Assembly: GCF_022113815.1 (NCBI RefSeq)
Contig: NZ_SGOM01000002.1
Location: forward strand, 62,001-126,000
Source of the DNA: Vibrio cincinnatiensis
GTDB taxonomy: Bacteria; Pseudomonadota; Gammaproteobacteria; Enterobacterales; Vibrionaceae
DNA: 64,000 nt
Direction of reading: 5' to 3'
Part shown: in pieces, positions 56,955 through 64,000 of the stretch
How the letters are laid out: each line of letters begins with the position of its first letter
Position numbering within the stretch: the first letter of the stretch is position 1
Translations under genes and position numbers: made by a program
The notes under the pieces: model-generated
The model's database searches: none
Told to the model about the DNA's origin: nothing
What the model saw: only the letters and a program-made list of their open reading frames with translations

Positions 56955-57971
56955 ATGACTGACGACGTTTTTAAAAAATCCACCGAAAATTTAAAAAAAG
57001 CGGTTCCCTTGATGATGAAGCATCATGTTGCAGCGAACCCCACCAACTACGCGCTTTGGTATACCTATGTTGATAATGCGATTCCCCAACTCAACCAAGA
57101 GCTCGATGATGTATTAAATAATTTCGGTATTTGCCCACCCGCTGCAGGTGATGCTCTCTATCAGCAATTTATTGCCTCTAAAGTAGAAACAACCGTGAGT
57201 GAGCTTCGTTCAAATATTGAAGTTTTAGCTGGTGAAGTGGCGAACTCAATGTCTGATACCATGACTGATACCTGCGCTTTTGAAGCGGTCATAGAGAAAA
57301 GCTTTAGCCATTTAGAACGCGTAGAAAAAGAAGATCTATCCATTGAAGAGGTGATGAACTTAATCCGTCAACTGGTGAGTGAATCACAAGATATTCGCCA
57401 TTCGACCCGTTTTCTAAGCAACCAGCTCAAAAACGCCTGTGAGGAAATATCTCGGCTACGCAATCAATTGTCTGAAGTACAAAAAGATGCCCGATTTGAT
57501 TCTCTATCCGGCCTTTATAACCGCCGATCTTTTAATGATGACCTACTCAGCTTGGTTCATGCTCAGCAAGCAATGAGTCTAATTCTCTTAGATGTGGATC
57601 ATTTTAAATCCTATAACGATGACTTTGGCCATCTGTTTGGTGATGCCATTATTCGATCTTTGGCAAAACGTATTCAAACCAGTTGCCGAGAAGGGATCAC
57701 AGCCTATCGATTTGGTGGCGAAGAATTCGCTCTTATTCTCCCGCATAAATCATTACGTAGCGCTCGTCAATTTGCGGATTCTCTACGACGTTCCATTGAA
57801 AAATTATACGTTCGAGATCGCCGAACCGGCCAACAAGTCGGAAACATTACGGCTTCTTTTGGGGTAGTGGAATATCAACCTATTGAGAGTGCAGATGATC
57901 TGGTTGATAGAGCCGACAAACTCCTCTATGAGGCAAAAAATTTAGGCCGTAACCGAGTCATGCCGCTATAA
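56955..57971 (+). CDS. Diguanylate cyclase (GGDEF)
   Basis: A 338-residue soluble protein starting at ATG 56955 (MTDDVFKKSTENLKKAVPLM). An N-terminal helical domain of about 165 residues typical of a vibrio/enteric family with LMMKHHVAANPTNYALWYTYV is followed by a GGDEF domain: DSLSGLYNRRSFNDDL, LILLDVDHFKSYND and RFGGEEFALILP. It should be an active c-di-GMP synthase. The in-frame TTG at 56883 is an unlikely start. Confidence 0.9.
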   Translation: MTDDVFKKSTENLKKAVPLMMKHHVAANPTNYALWYTYVDNAIPQLNQELDDVLNNFGICPPAAGDALYQQFIASKVETTVSELRSNIEVLAGEVANSMSDTMTDTCAFEAVIEKSFSHLERVEKEDLSIEEVMNLIRQLVSESQDIRHSTRFLSNQLKNACEEISRLRNQLSEVQKDARFDSLSGLYNRRSFNDDLLSLVHAQQAMSLILLDVDHFKSYNDDFGHLFGDAIIRSLAKRIQTSCREGITAYRFGGEEFALILPHKSLRSARQFADSLRRSIEKLYVRDRRTGQQVGNITASFGVVEYQPIESADDLVDRADKLLYEAKNLGRNRVMPL

Positions 57972-57979
57972 AATCCATA

Positions 57980-58016
57980 AAAACCTTGAGCATTAGAAAG
58001 TTATGCTCAAGGTTTT
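57980..58016. terminator. Bidirectional terminator
   Basis: Perfect 14-bp stem AAAACCTTGAGCAT / ATGCTCAAGGTTTT with a 9-base loop, between convergent genes. Confidence 0.85.
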
Positions 58017-58032
58017 CATCAATGACAACGAC

Positions 58033-58611
58033 TTATAAATGAAAGCTGTAACTCAGGCGGTAATCTTCCCCACTCTTTGCCGTGAACTCTTTATCTTCAC
58101 TACAGGCTTGAGGCTTACCACGCTCGTCCCCTTTAATTAAACTAATCCAATGACGTATAACGGCGTTTGGCACCCTATCATTGACTTCTTGGCTAAGAAC
58201 CGTGCTCGTTTCCAATTGAATATCATCAATATCGATCAATTCAATACAGCCCGTTCCACGTTGGCATCCCAGTAATACTTCAACATGGCTACCGTTTCCA
58301 TCTCGAAATAAAATCGAACAAGGCTGCTCTTTCCCACCCATATACGCAATAAACTGTTTAGGATGCTTCAAACCACTATGCTGACCATTTTTAAAATACG
58401 CCAATACATGATGGTAATCGATAACATAGCTCGTGACCTCTTGGTGAGAACCACTTTCTAATGGAAATAAACGATCAAGCAGCTGCTTCGCTCTCTGTTG
58501 TTTTTCTCGTTGTAAATGCGCGCTGATTGTCTCGACGGCGAAGACAGCTTCAGCGATAAAGGGTTTATTTTGTTGTTGAATTTCAGTTTTATCGAATGTC
58601 AGCATATTCAT
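58033..58611 (-). CDS. Stand-alone malate synthase G-like beta-domain protein
   Basis: A 192-residue protein starting at ATG 58611 behind GAGGG. Residues about 44-115 follow the beta domain of malate synthase G: LLDRLFPLESGSHQEV, LAYFKNGQHSGLKHPKQFIAY and an ILFRDGNGSHVEVLLG strand pair with the equivalent of an LKNNGLHIEL stretch. A short RHWISLIKGD near residue 153 recalls a segment just beyond the MSG DCEDSVAAVD site, which itself is missing. There is no TIM barrel, so malate synthesis is not possible. It may be a regulatory or substrate-sensing fragment. It is divergent from the DUF3612-type regulator (157-base gap). The homology is recalled, not searched. Confidence 0.65.
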   Translation of the reverse strand: MNMLTFDKTEIQQQNKPFIAEAVFAVETISAHLQREKQQRAKQLLDRLFPLESGSHQEVTSYVIDYHHVLAYFKNGQHSGLKHPKQFIAYMGGKEQPCSILFRDGNGSHVEVLLGCQRGTGCIELIDIDDIQLETSTVLSQEVNDRVPNAVIRHWISLIKGDERGKPQACSEDKEFTAKSGEDYRLSYSFHL

Positions 58612-58768
58612 CGTCTTTCCCTCATGGATAACTTTCAATGGTGTCCTAGAGCAGCCCTTTCAAACTTATGTTAAATTTTGTTCAAGTTTGTGACTTGCTT
58701 AGTAGGTAGACTAACGCATTATTGGATACAATTTCACAACAAAAATTTTACAATGTGAATTTTACAAA

Positions 58769-60286
58769 ATGACCATATCGAAAAGCTTAGTTAGACAGTC
58801 TCATTTTCTGGGTACAAAAGTAAGAAATTTGAGAAAACGCAACCACTTAACAATGGAAGATCTCTCTGCCCGCTGTATTCGTGTCAATCCAGAATATGCA
58901 CCATCCGTTTCCTATCTCTCCATGATTGAACGGGGTAAGCGGGTACCAAGTGTAGAAATGCTGGAAGTCATTGCTGAAGTTTTTCAAAAAGATCCTCGTT
59001 GGTTTTTGGATGATGAACCCGAACAAGCTGACATTACGCCAGATAAAGGCAATCGAGGGGGAATCAGCGGCATGGCTCTTGAGCCAAGCTTCCTATTTTC
59101 TAATGACATTTTACAAATTGCCATTCCTGAAATGCTTTCACAAGCAGGAATCACAGGCCGACAGTTTGCTCACCTTTTGATCCGAGCTCACCAAGAAAGC
59201 TTACAAAATCATTTTCCCGACTTAGAACGAGCTGCTGAAGAAGTTGGATTAAAACGCCTTAACTTAGCCGTGGAAGACTTAATTGATATAGCAAAAAGTT
59301 TAGGCTTAACCGTTCGTTGGGTGACTCGTACTCCACACGATGTCGTCGATGAACTTGGTATCAGTGCAAAACAGCTGGTCACCTCATTCTTTGAGCCTCC
59401 GGGCCATATTTACTTAAATGAAATTCTGCGCAACTACCCCACTCGGCTAAAATATGATTTGGCTGTCTACATTGGCCACAATATCCTTCATAGCAAAGAT
59501 GGGTTAAAAAGCGTTCTTTCGGTTGGGCATACACACAGTTGGGAAGAACACGCTGAAACGCCACAAAGTTCTGAACTGAATTCTCAAGATATTTTGCAAG
59601 CTTGGCGAGACTTTGAATCCAGCTTTTTTGCTGGTGCATTACTCTGCCCTAAGGTGCCATTTCGCCAGTTGCTAGATAGGAATGGTTATGAAATTGCCGT
59701 GCATCAAAAGGCTGGTGTTTCTCCCTCGGTAGCAATGAGACGGATGACGGTGGTATCACCTTATCCTCATTGGCACTATTTTGATGCTTATGGGGAAGGA
59801 AAGCTAAAAGCAGTGTATCGTGGAAATGGCATTCCCCTCCCATGGGGAAATATGCGCAAGGTAAATGACCCTTGCCAACATTGGGCCGTATTTCGTCGTT
59901 TAGCGGAACCTCAGCCCGGTAGCTCTGCTCAAATCTCCATTTTAAATGTCGGTGATGAACCACGAATCTACTGCTGTGAGTCCATGAATATGACCGACCC
60001 TGCAGGAAACAATCGAGTACTTTGTGCAGGAATTGACCTCAACCCAGCGATTAATGCGCAAGGGGGGGACGCTCGAACGATTGCTGAAGAATTAAAAGCC
60101 TCCTGTGTCGCACAAGGTGGCACGACATCAATCCCTCGCCATATTAAGAAGGATTTATTAACTATTGCTAAAATTTTAAATATTAACTGGATTGAACGCG
60201 GCATTGAAAACCAAGCGCGGTTGATCTGCTCTCGAGGTGCGGTTTGCCCTCGGATTCCGAGTTGTTATCAAAAATGTGGAGAGTAA
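58769..60286 (+). CDS. XRE-family regulator with DUF3612-type C-terminus
   Basis: A 505-residue protein. Residues about 12-75 form an XRE helix-turn-helix (VRNLRKRNHLTMEDLSARC, SYLSMIERGKRVPSVEMLEVIAEVF). The long C-terminal part recalls short-chain fatty acid/glyoxylate regulators (ScfR-like): a region where an IrrE-type HEXXH metalloprotease site would be reads AVYIGHNILH and is degenerate, and the end has four cysteines (CSRGAVCPRIPSCYQKC), a possible metal or Fe-S site. DUF3612 members occur near glyoxylate-shunt genes in vibrios. Here it is divergent from the malate synthase-like fragment. Confidence 0.8.
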   Translation: MTISKSLVRQSHFLGTKVRNLRKRNHLTMEDLSARCIRVNPEYAPSVSYLSMIERGKRVPSVEMLEVIAEVFQKDPRWFLDDEPEQADITPDKGNRGGISGMALEPSFLFSNDILQIAIPEMLSQAGITGRQFAHLLIRAHQESLQNHFPDLERAAEEVGLKRLNLAVEDLIDIAKSLGLTVRWVTRTPHDVVDELGISAKQLVTSFFEPPGHIYLNEILRNYPTRLKYDLAVYIGHNILHSKDGLKSVLSVGHTHSWEEHAETPQSSELNSQDILQAWRDFESSFFAGALLCPKVPFRQLLDRNGYEIAVHQKAGVSPSVAMRRMTVVSPYPHWHYFDAYGEGKLKAVYRGNGIPLPWGNMRKVNDPCQHWAVFRRLAEPQPGSSAQISILNVGDEPRIYCCESMNMTDPAGNNRVLCAGIDLNPAINAQGGDARTIAEELKASCVAQGGTTSIPRHIKKDLLTIAKILNINWIERGIENQARLICSRGAVCPRIPSCYQKCGE

Positions 60287-60291
60287 CAAAT

Positions 60292-60398
60292 AAAAAAATA
60301 GCCAATCGCAAGAGTCGCAATTGGCTGTATATAGATGTGAACAAAAAGGTTCACTAACAACGTCAGTTGGCTAGGTGACCCTCGGCTTAAAAGGGTCA
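60292..60398 (-). ncRNA. qrr: Qrr quorum-regulatory small RNA
   Basis: On the reverse strand a 107-nt RNA begins TGACCC at 60398. It contains the hallmark Qrr core: a first hairpin (GACCC..GGGTC), then CCTAGCCAACTGACG and GTTGTTAGTGAA, the region that pairs with luxR/hapR-type mRNAs. A second small hairpin (GTGAACC..GGTTCAC-like, GTTCAC) follows, then the terminator AGCCAATTGCGA / TTGCGATTGGCT with seven T. A sigma-54 promoter and two LuxO-type sites lie upstream. Qrr RNAs act with Hfq at low cell density. The reading frame at 60268-60504 overlapping it is not a gene. Confidence 0.93.
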
Positions 60399-60409
60399 CA
60401 CTATACAAA

Positions 60410-60425
60410 GCATATAGCGTGCCAA
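60410..60425 (-). promoter_or_regulatory. Sigma-54 promoter of qrr
   Basis: TTGGCACGCTATATGC has GG at -24 (60423-60422) and GC at -12 (60411-60410) with ten bases between, and puts +1 at 60398, exactly where Qrr begins. Confidence 0.88.
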
Positions 60426-60498
60426 CTTTCAAACCCATAAAAAACGTAGCTTTGAATAAAAAAGCACCAGTTTCATTACAACTAATCTCATAATAAAA

Positions 60499-60529
60499 TT
60501 GCATAATGCAAAATCATTGCGAATTGCAA
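60499..60529 (-). promoter_or_regulatory. Two LuxO-type enhancer sites upstream of qrr
   Basis: TTGCATAATGCAA at 60499-60511 is a perfect palindrome of the TTGCA-N3-TGCAA type. TTGCGAATTGCAA at 60517-60529 differs by one base. They lie about 100-130 bases before the RNA start, as LuxO-P enhancers should. Confidence 0.8.
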
Positions 60530-60554
60530 TCTTATGCTTGCTGATTAATTGAAC

Positions 60555-60863
60555 TTAAGCTGACATATACATTAACCACAAACCGACAGAAGCAAATACC
60601 ACCAACCAAATAATATAACGAAGCGTATTCGGCTTATCTGGCTTTGTCATGACTATCGGCTTGAACGCATGGCGTCGTGCACGACGAACCGCCGCCATCA
60701 TTGACGATTTTTCTTCTACTGGCTTCTCTTCTGCCGATTGCTCTTCCCGCTTTTTTTGAGCGTTATTCGCCGCTTGAGTAAAGCGATGCAACTGGTCTGT
60801 GGTGAGATCGCTATCGGGGTCATAACGTGAATAAGGATCGGTATGTTTGGGAGCGATAGCCAT
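60555..60863 (-). CDS. Small tail-anchored membrane protein, unknown
   Basis: A 102-residue protein with a charged, glutamate- and lysine-rich N-terminal 75 residues and one C-terminal membrane helix (LRYIIWLVVFASVGLWLMYM). AGGAGG precedes the ATG. I do not recognise the family. It reads toward the qrr control region; its 3' end lies about 25 bases from the LuxO-type sites. Confidence 0.75.
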   Translation of the reverse strand: MAIAPKHTDPYSRYDPDSDLTTDQLHRFTQAANNAQKKREEQSAEEKPVEEKSSMMAAVRRARRHAFKPIVMTKPDKPNTLRYIIWLVVFASVGLWLMYMSA

Positions 60864-61101
60864 AAATCCTCCTTACACAGTTTGCCTTGGTTAAATTATA
60901 GACAACCCATGCCATATTCGCTTAATCATTCTTTCAGACTTTGGTCGCTCTCCCTTGAACCGACAAAGATAAGAAGAGAAAGAGGCGACAGCCCTCACGG
61001 CATTTGTTCAAATTTATTGAATAACACCCTCAAATGCTATTGCTCTTCTTTTCTGAACCGCTCGCTACAATAGAGCTCTATTCCACTTACGGAGAATCCT
61101 A

Positions 61102-61950
61102 ATGAGCACATATCGAGAAATTCGTCAGTTAATTCCAGCCCAAGCAACGTCTGATGGTGATGGCGTTAAAATCCGTCGCATTGCTGGCTTTAACGATGCT
61201 AGATTTTCACCTTTTCTCATGGTTGATGAGTTGAAATCTGACCAACGTGCGGACTACGTAGGTGGGTTTCCTCCTCATCCTCATCGAGGTATTGAAACAC
61301 TGACCTATATGCTTCAAGGTCATTTTCAACATCGCGATCATATGGGCAATGTGGGTGAACTGCGTAGCGGAGGCGCGCAGTGGATGGCCGCAGGTCGTGG
61401 GGTGATTCACAGTGAAATGCCCATCATGGAAAATGGGGATTTGCATGGCTTCCAAATTTGGCTCAACCAACCAGCGAAAGACAAAATGATAGAGGCGAAA
61501 TACCACGATTTTCAGCCGGAAACGATTACTGAGCATCGAGAAGCTACTCTAGGTTTATTGCGACTGATTGCTGGTAGCATCATGGCTGATGGGAAAGAAG
61601 TACAAGGCCCTCTTACTCATACGGGTGTTCCTGCAACCGTTGCTGATTGGCAAGCTAACCCTGGCAATCAAGTGACATTGGAAACCCCTAAGCACTACAA
61701 TATGATGCTTTATGCATACAAAGGAAGCATCAAAGTAGGTCAACGGGTGTTAATGCAAGGGGAAATGGCTCTGTTATCACTAGGAGAGGCCGTAGAATTG
61801 TTTGCCCAAGACACCAGTGGTGTACTGATTTTCATGGGGCAACCGATTAATGAACCGATTGTACATTATGGCCCATTTGTCATGAACAGTGTGCAAGAAA
61901 TAGAGCAAGCGATTCAAGACTATAACAGCGGTTTATTTGAAACCTACTAA
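61102..61950 (+). CDS. Pirin-family protein
   Basis: A 282-residue bicupin. The N-terminal cupin holds PPHPHRGIETLTYMLQG and the metal ligands HRDHMGN and GVIHSEMP; the C-terminal cupin is present and complete. Bacterial pirins such as YhhW act as quercetinases or interact with enzymes; the substrate here is unknown. A terminator follows at 62047. Confidence 0.92.
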   Translation: MSTYREIRQLIPAQATSDGDGVKIRRIAGFNDARFSPFLMVDELKSDQRADYVGGFPPHPHRGIETLTYMLQGHFQHRDHMGNVGELRSGGAQWMAAGRGVIHSEMPIMENGDLHGFQIWLNQPAKDKMIEAKYHDFQPETITEHREATLGLLRLIAGSIMADGKEVQGPLTHTGVPATVADWQANPGNQVTLETPKHYNMMLYAYKGSIKVGQRVLMQGEMALLSLGEAVELFAQDTSGVLIFMGQPINEPIVHYGPFVMNSVQEIEQAIQDYNSGLFETY

Positions 61951-62046
61951 GTGTTCTATTCATCATTTCTGTCCAAGCTTGATCTTTTAAGATCAGTGTT
62001 TAACAAAAAGTAAATAATACTGCCTTTTCTTTTTGTTTTTGTTTTT

Positions 62047-62073
62047 GCCACACTCTACGAGTGTGGCTTTTTT
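62047..62073 (+). terminator. Intrinsic terminator of the pirin gene
   Basis: Stem GCCACACTC / GAGTGTGGC with loop tac and six T. Confidence 0.92.
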
Positions 62074-62110
62074 ATACCTAATAACGGTACGAATCACCAA
62101 CAAAAATAGA

Positions 62111-62392
62111 TTACAAATATTCACATAAGTAAGCGGTAGCTTGAGCCACTTGTAGATCAAATGACGACTGACCTGCAACGTCAAATACCTCGCCAGTTTG
62201 AAAGGTTACCCAGTCAGCATCCGTATGACGTTTAACTGTCAATGCCCCTTTAACGACTGTCATTCGCTCTGGCGCATCCGTACCAAAGGTATATTCACCA
62301 GGAGCCATCACACCAACCGTGATCTGATTTCCATTTTGTTGAAAACCTAAAGATTTTACTGTGCCATCGAAATAGCTATTTTCCTTAATCAT
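62111..62392 (-). CDS. ppnP: Pyrimidine/purine nucleoside phosphorylase PpnP
   Basis: A 93-residue single cupin of the former DUF1255 family: NSYFDGTVKSLGFQ, GVMAPGEYTFGTDAPERMTVV and FDVAGQSSFDL are diagnostic. It phosphorolyses several nucleosides to free base and ribose-1-phosphate. In its leader at about 62420-62446 an imperfect hairpin (ATGGTGTT..AACACCAT) lies upstream of the ribosome site and may affect expression. Confidence 0.95.
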   Translation of the reverse strand: MIKENSYFDGTVKSLGFQQNGNQITVGVMAPGEYTFGTDAPERMTVVKGALTVKRHTDADWVTFQTGEVFDVAGQSSFDLQVAQATAYLCEYL

Positions 62393-62672
62393 TCTTGTTC
62401 CTTGTCAAAAATCGTCATCAATGGTGTTGCAAAGGAGCAAACACCATTGCTGTTTTTAACTTAAGTTGATTCTCAGCACAAGGAAATAACACATCGCAAG
62501 CAAGAAAAAGAAGCCCATTATCAACCCTCATGGCTGGATAAATATTGAATCTAGATCATACTTTCTATCATCCTTGTTGCGCTTCCCACCCCACTCCTTC
62601 ACTCTAAATCAATGGGTAATATCAATATATGCATCAAGGAGTATCAAAAATGAGTCGATTTAACCCTGTACG

Positions 62673-63161
62673 ATGCATCAAAAAATAGATGAGAGCATGA
62701 TCAAAAAGCGTTATCGAAATTATGGATCCGCATCCAAACAAGTGATGCTGCAAACGGTTTTTTGGCTATTATTGGCCCTTTTGGCATTAATTTTTGCGAT
62801 TTTAATCTATTTTAGCTATCAAGATTATGTCCATCCTAAACATGTTTATGGCTCATGGATAGAAATCGGTACTCCAAATCATTTGACAGAAGTGCTCACC
62901 TTTAATGAACAAGGCGTCTTTCGTAATGAACGGTTAATCAGTACTCAATTTGCATTTGATGGAAGAAGTATTGAAGTTACAACGGGGGGAGGCATCGCCA
63001 TTTATCAATTATCCGGCACACAACAATCACCACAATTACGCCGAGTTGAGCCATTAATTCCTCATCAACGTTTCATCCGTGAAGGCTACGAACACACGGT
63101 ATCAACCGACCCAACTCCCACTCGTCGGACCGCAGTATCAGAACACTTTAGAGAGCAATAA
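62673..63161 (+). CDS. DUF2850 membrane protein
   Basis: A 162-residue protein with one membrane helix at about 27-48 (TVFWLLLALLALIFAILIYFSY) and a periplasmic domain with YGSWIEIGTP and EVLTFNEQGVFRNERLISTQFAFDG, the pattern of the vibrio DUF2850 family. Function unknown. ATG 62697 is an alternative start; neither has a strong ribosome site. Confidence 0.82.
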   Translation: MHQKIDESMIKKRYRNYGSASKQVMLQTVFWLLLALLALIFAILIYFSYQDYVHPKHVYGSWIEIGTPNHLTEVLTFNEQGVFRNERLISTQFAFDGRSIEVTTGGGIAIYQLSGTQQSPQLRRVEPLIPHQRFIREGYEHTVSTDPTPTRRTAVSEHFREQ

Positions 63162-63184
63162 GGCTTCCCGAAAGAAGCCTTATT
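63157..63184. terminator. Bidirectional terminator
   Basis: Perfect 11-bp stem AATAAGGCTTC / GAAGCCTTATT with a 6-base loop between convergent genes. Confidence 0.85.
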
Positions 63185-63190
63185 GAAGGG

Positions 63191-64000
63191 TTATTTACGT
63201 AATGCGTTCAGTTTCGCCTGAGCTAAACCAAAGATGCTATCGACCGGATAACTGCCATCATCGGTTGCAATGCCGGCGGGTTTTCCTGTAAATAGTTCAA
63301 TGGCTTCCGTGACATGCTCAATCGCCCAAATGTGAAATTCTCCTTTTTCGACCGCTTTTACAATATCGTTGCGTAACATCAAGTTATGCATATTTGAGCG
63401 AGGAATGATCACACCTTGGTTATCATGCCGTCCTTTGATATTGCAGACATCAAAGAAGCCTTCAATTTTCTCATTGACCCCTCCAATAGGCTGAGCTTCA
63501 CCAAACTGGTTCATTGAGCCAGTAATCGCAATATCTTGTCGGTTAGGTTGTTTCGAAAATGCGGAAACAATAGCGCAAAATTCCGCCATACTGGCACTAT
63601 CACCATCCACGCCTCCATACGATTGTTCAAACGTGATGGTAGTAGTGAGTGGTACACGAGCGGTGCGACCAAAGACCGAACTTAAATAAGCCGATAAGAT
63701 CATCACGCCTTTCGAGTGGATACTTCCACCTAAATCAACGCTGCGTTCAATATCAATAATGTCGCCATCACCATAAGAGGTGGTAGCCGTAATACGATTC
63801 GGCGCACCGAAAGCATGGTCACTGGTCGCCAATACGGAGAGTGCATTAACTTGACCAATTGCCGTGCCTTCTGTTTGAATCAAGGTTGTGCCGTTGAGGA
63901 AGGTTTCCATAACGCCTTCTTGCAAGCGATTGACACGCATTTGTTGGTTATTCAATGCTTCTTCAACATGATTTTGTCGAATCATATTCGAGTTGGCTTG
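63191..64000 (-). CDS. Lon-family protease, C-terminal part (cut by window edge)
   Basis: The frame runs 270 codons to the window end with no start needed inside (an ATG at 63985 is internal: QANSNMIRQNHVEEAL). It holds the Lon proteolytic domain with the catalytic serine in GGVDGDSASMAEFCAIV and the lysine in GGVNEKIEGFFDVC. LonB-like proteins have this domain after an AAA region, which would lie beyond 64000. Not the housekeeping Lon by its linker sequence (FLNGTTLIQTEGTAIGQVNAL). It ends with a tail after the domain (FTGKPAGIATDDGSYP). Confidence 0.88.
   Translation of the reverse strand, partial: QANSNMIRQNHVEEALNNQQMRVNRLQEGVMETFLNGTTLIQTEGTAIGQVNALSVLATSDHAFGAPNRITATTSYGDGDIIDIERSVDLGGSIHSKGVMILSAYLSSVFGRTARVPLTTTITFEQSYGGVDGDSASMAEFCAIVSAFSKQPNRQDIAITGSMNQFGEAQPIGGVNEKIEGFFDVCNIKGRHDNQGVIIPRSNMHNLMLRNDIVKAVEKGEFHIWAIEHVTEAIELFTGKPAGIATDDGSYPVDSIFGLAQAKLNALRK

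Noticed and set aside
58033..58611. Annotation as active malate synthase
   Set aside because: The catalytic TIM barrel and the acidic active-site segment are absent; only a domain is present.
60268..60504. A 78-residue reading frame on the reverse strand
   Set aside because: It overlaps the Qrr RNA, its sigma-54 promoter and its terminator completely; the sequence is explained by the RNA.

Overview
The window reads as ordinary, gene-dense chromosome of a low-to-moderate GC gammaproteobacterium of the Vibrionaceae. The evidence is the gene set: speA-speB, a DcuB-type carrier, a catechol-siderophore importer of the VctPDGC type, HopJ, OmpW, DUF2850 and DUF3612 families, a VieSAB-like phosphorelay and, most tellingly, a Qrr quorum-sensing small RNA with a sigma-54 promoter and two LuxO-type sites. 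Several of these families lie on the second chromosome in known vibrios, so a chromosome II origin is plausible but is an inference. No insertion sequence, prophage, integron or CRISPR array was seen.

Layout. 1-5.5 kb: nitrite reduction (nirB-nirD, then the start of nirC) behind a region with an FNR-like box and NarL/NarP-like heptamers, then a BCCT osmolyte carrier. 5.6-8.9 kb: an arginine-type ABC importer (artP, binding protein, artQ, artM), tRNA-Cys and tRNA-Leu. 9.1-18.4 kb: a visibly AT-rich accessory block next to the tRNAs, with an EAL protein, a ToxR/CadC-like membrane regulator overlapping a FidL-like partner, a chaperone-usher fimbrial operon, an OmpA-like protein and a small HTH regulator. 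18.5-23.9 kb: a DacA-type carboxypeptidase, speB, speA and a TPR membrane protein. 24-28.7 kb: an osmotic module (proVWX, a MarR regulator, a small MscS-like channel).

28.7-41.5 kb is signalling: two chemoreceptors flanking a three-gene phosphorelay in the order of vieSAB (hybrid kinase, LuxR-type regulator, receiver-TPR protein), then a TPR protein with an apparently degenerate GGDEF domain next to an intact TPR-GGDEF cyclase. The LuxR-type regulator lacks the EAL domain that VieA carries. Exactly eleven tandem copies of an 8-bp unit lie in the predicted 5' leader of the hybrid kinase gene, the best candidate in the window for a phase-variable switch. 41.5-49 kb: ackA, the siderophore importer, a small membrane protein behind a Fur-like palindrome, and an EmrD-like exporter.

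49-64 kb: HopJ, a short NadD-like protein divergent from nadE, dcuB, an aldo/keto reductase, ompW behind a perfect FNR box, ppiC, cheV, a diguanylate cyclase, a stand-alone fragment resembling the beta domain of malate synthase G divergent from a DUF3612 regulator, the Qrr RNA, a pirin, ppnP, a DUF2850 protein and the C-terminal part of a Lon-family protease cut by the window edge.

Taken together the window joins anaerobic respiration (nirBD, dcuB, ompW), osmoadaptation, iron uptake, polyamine synthesis and a dense set of motility, c-di-GMP and quorum-sensing functions. All family assignments come from reading motifs and recalled family features; no database search was run.
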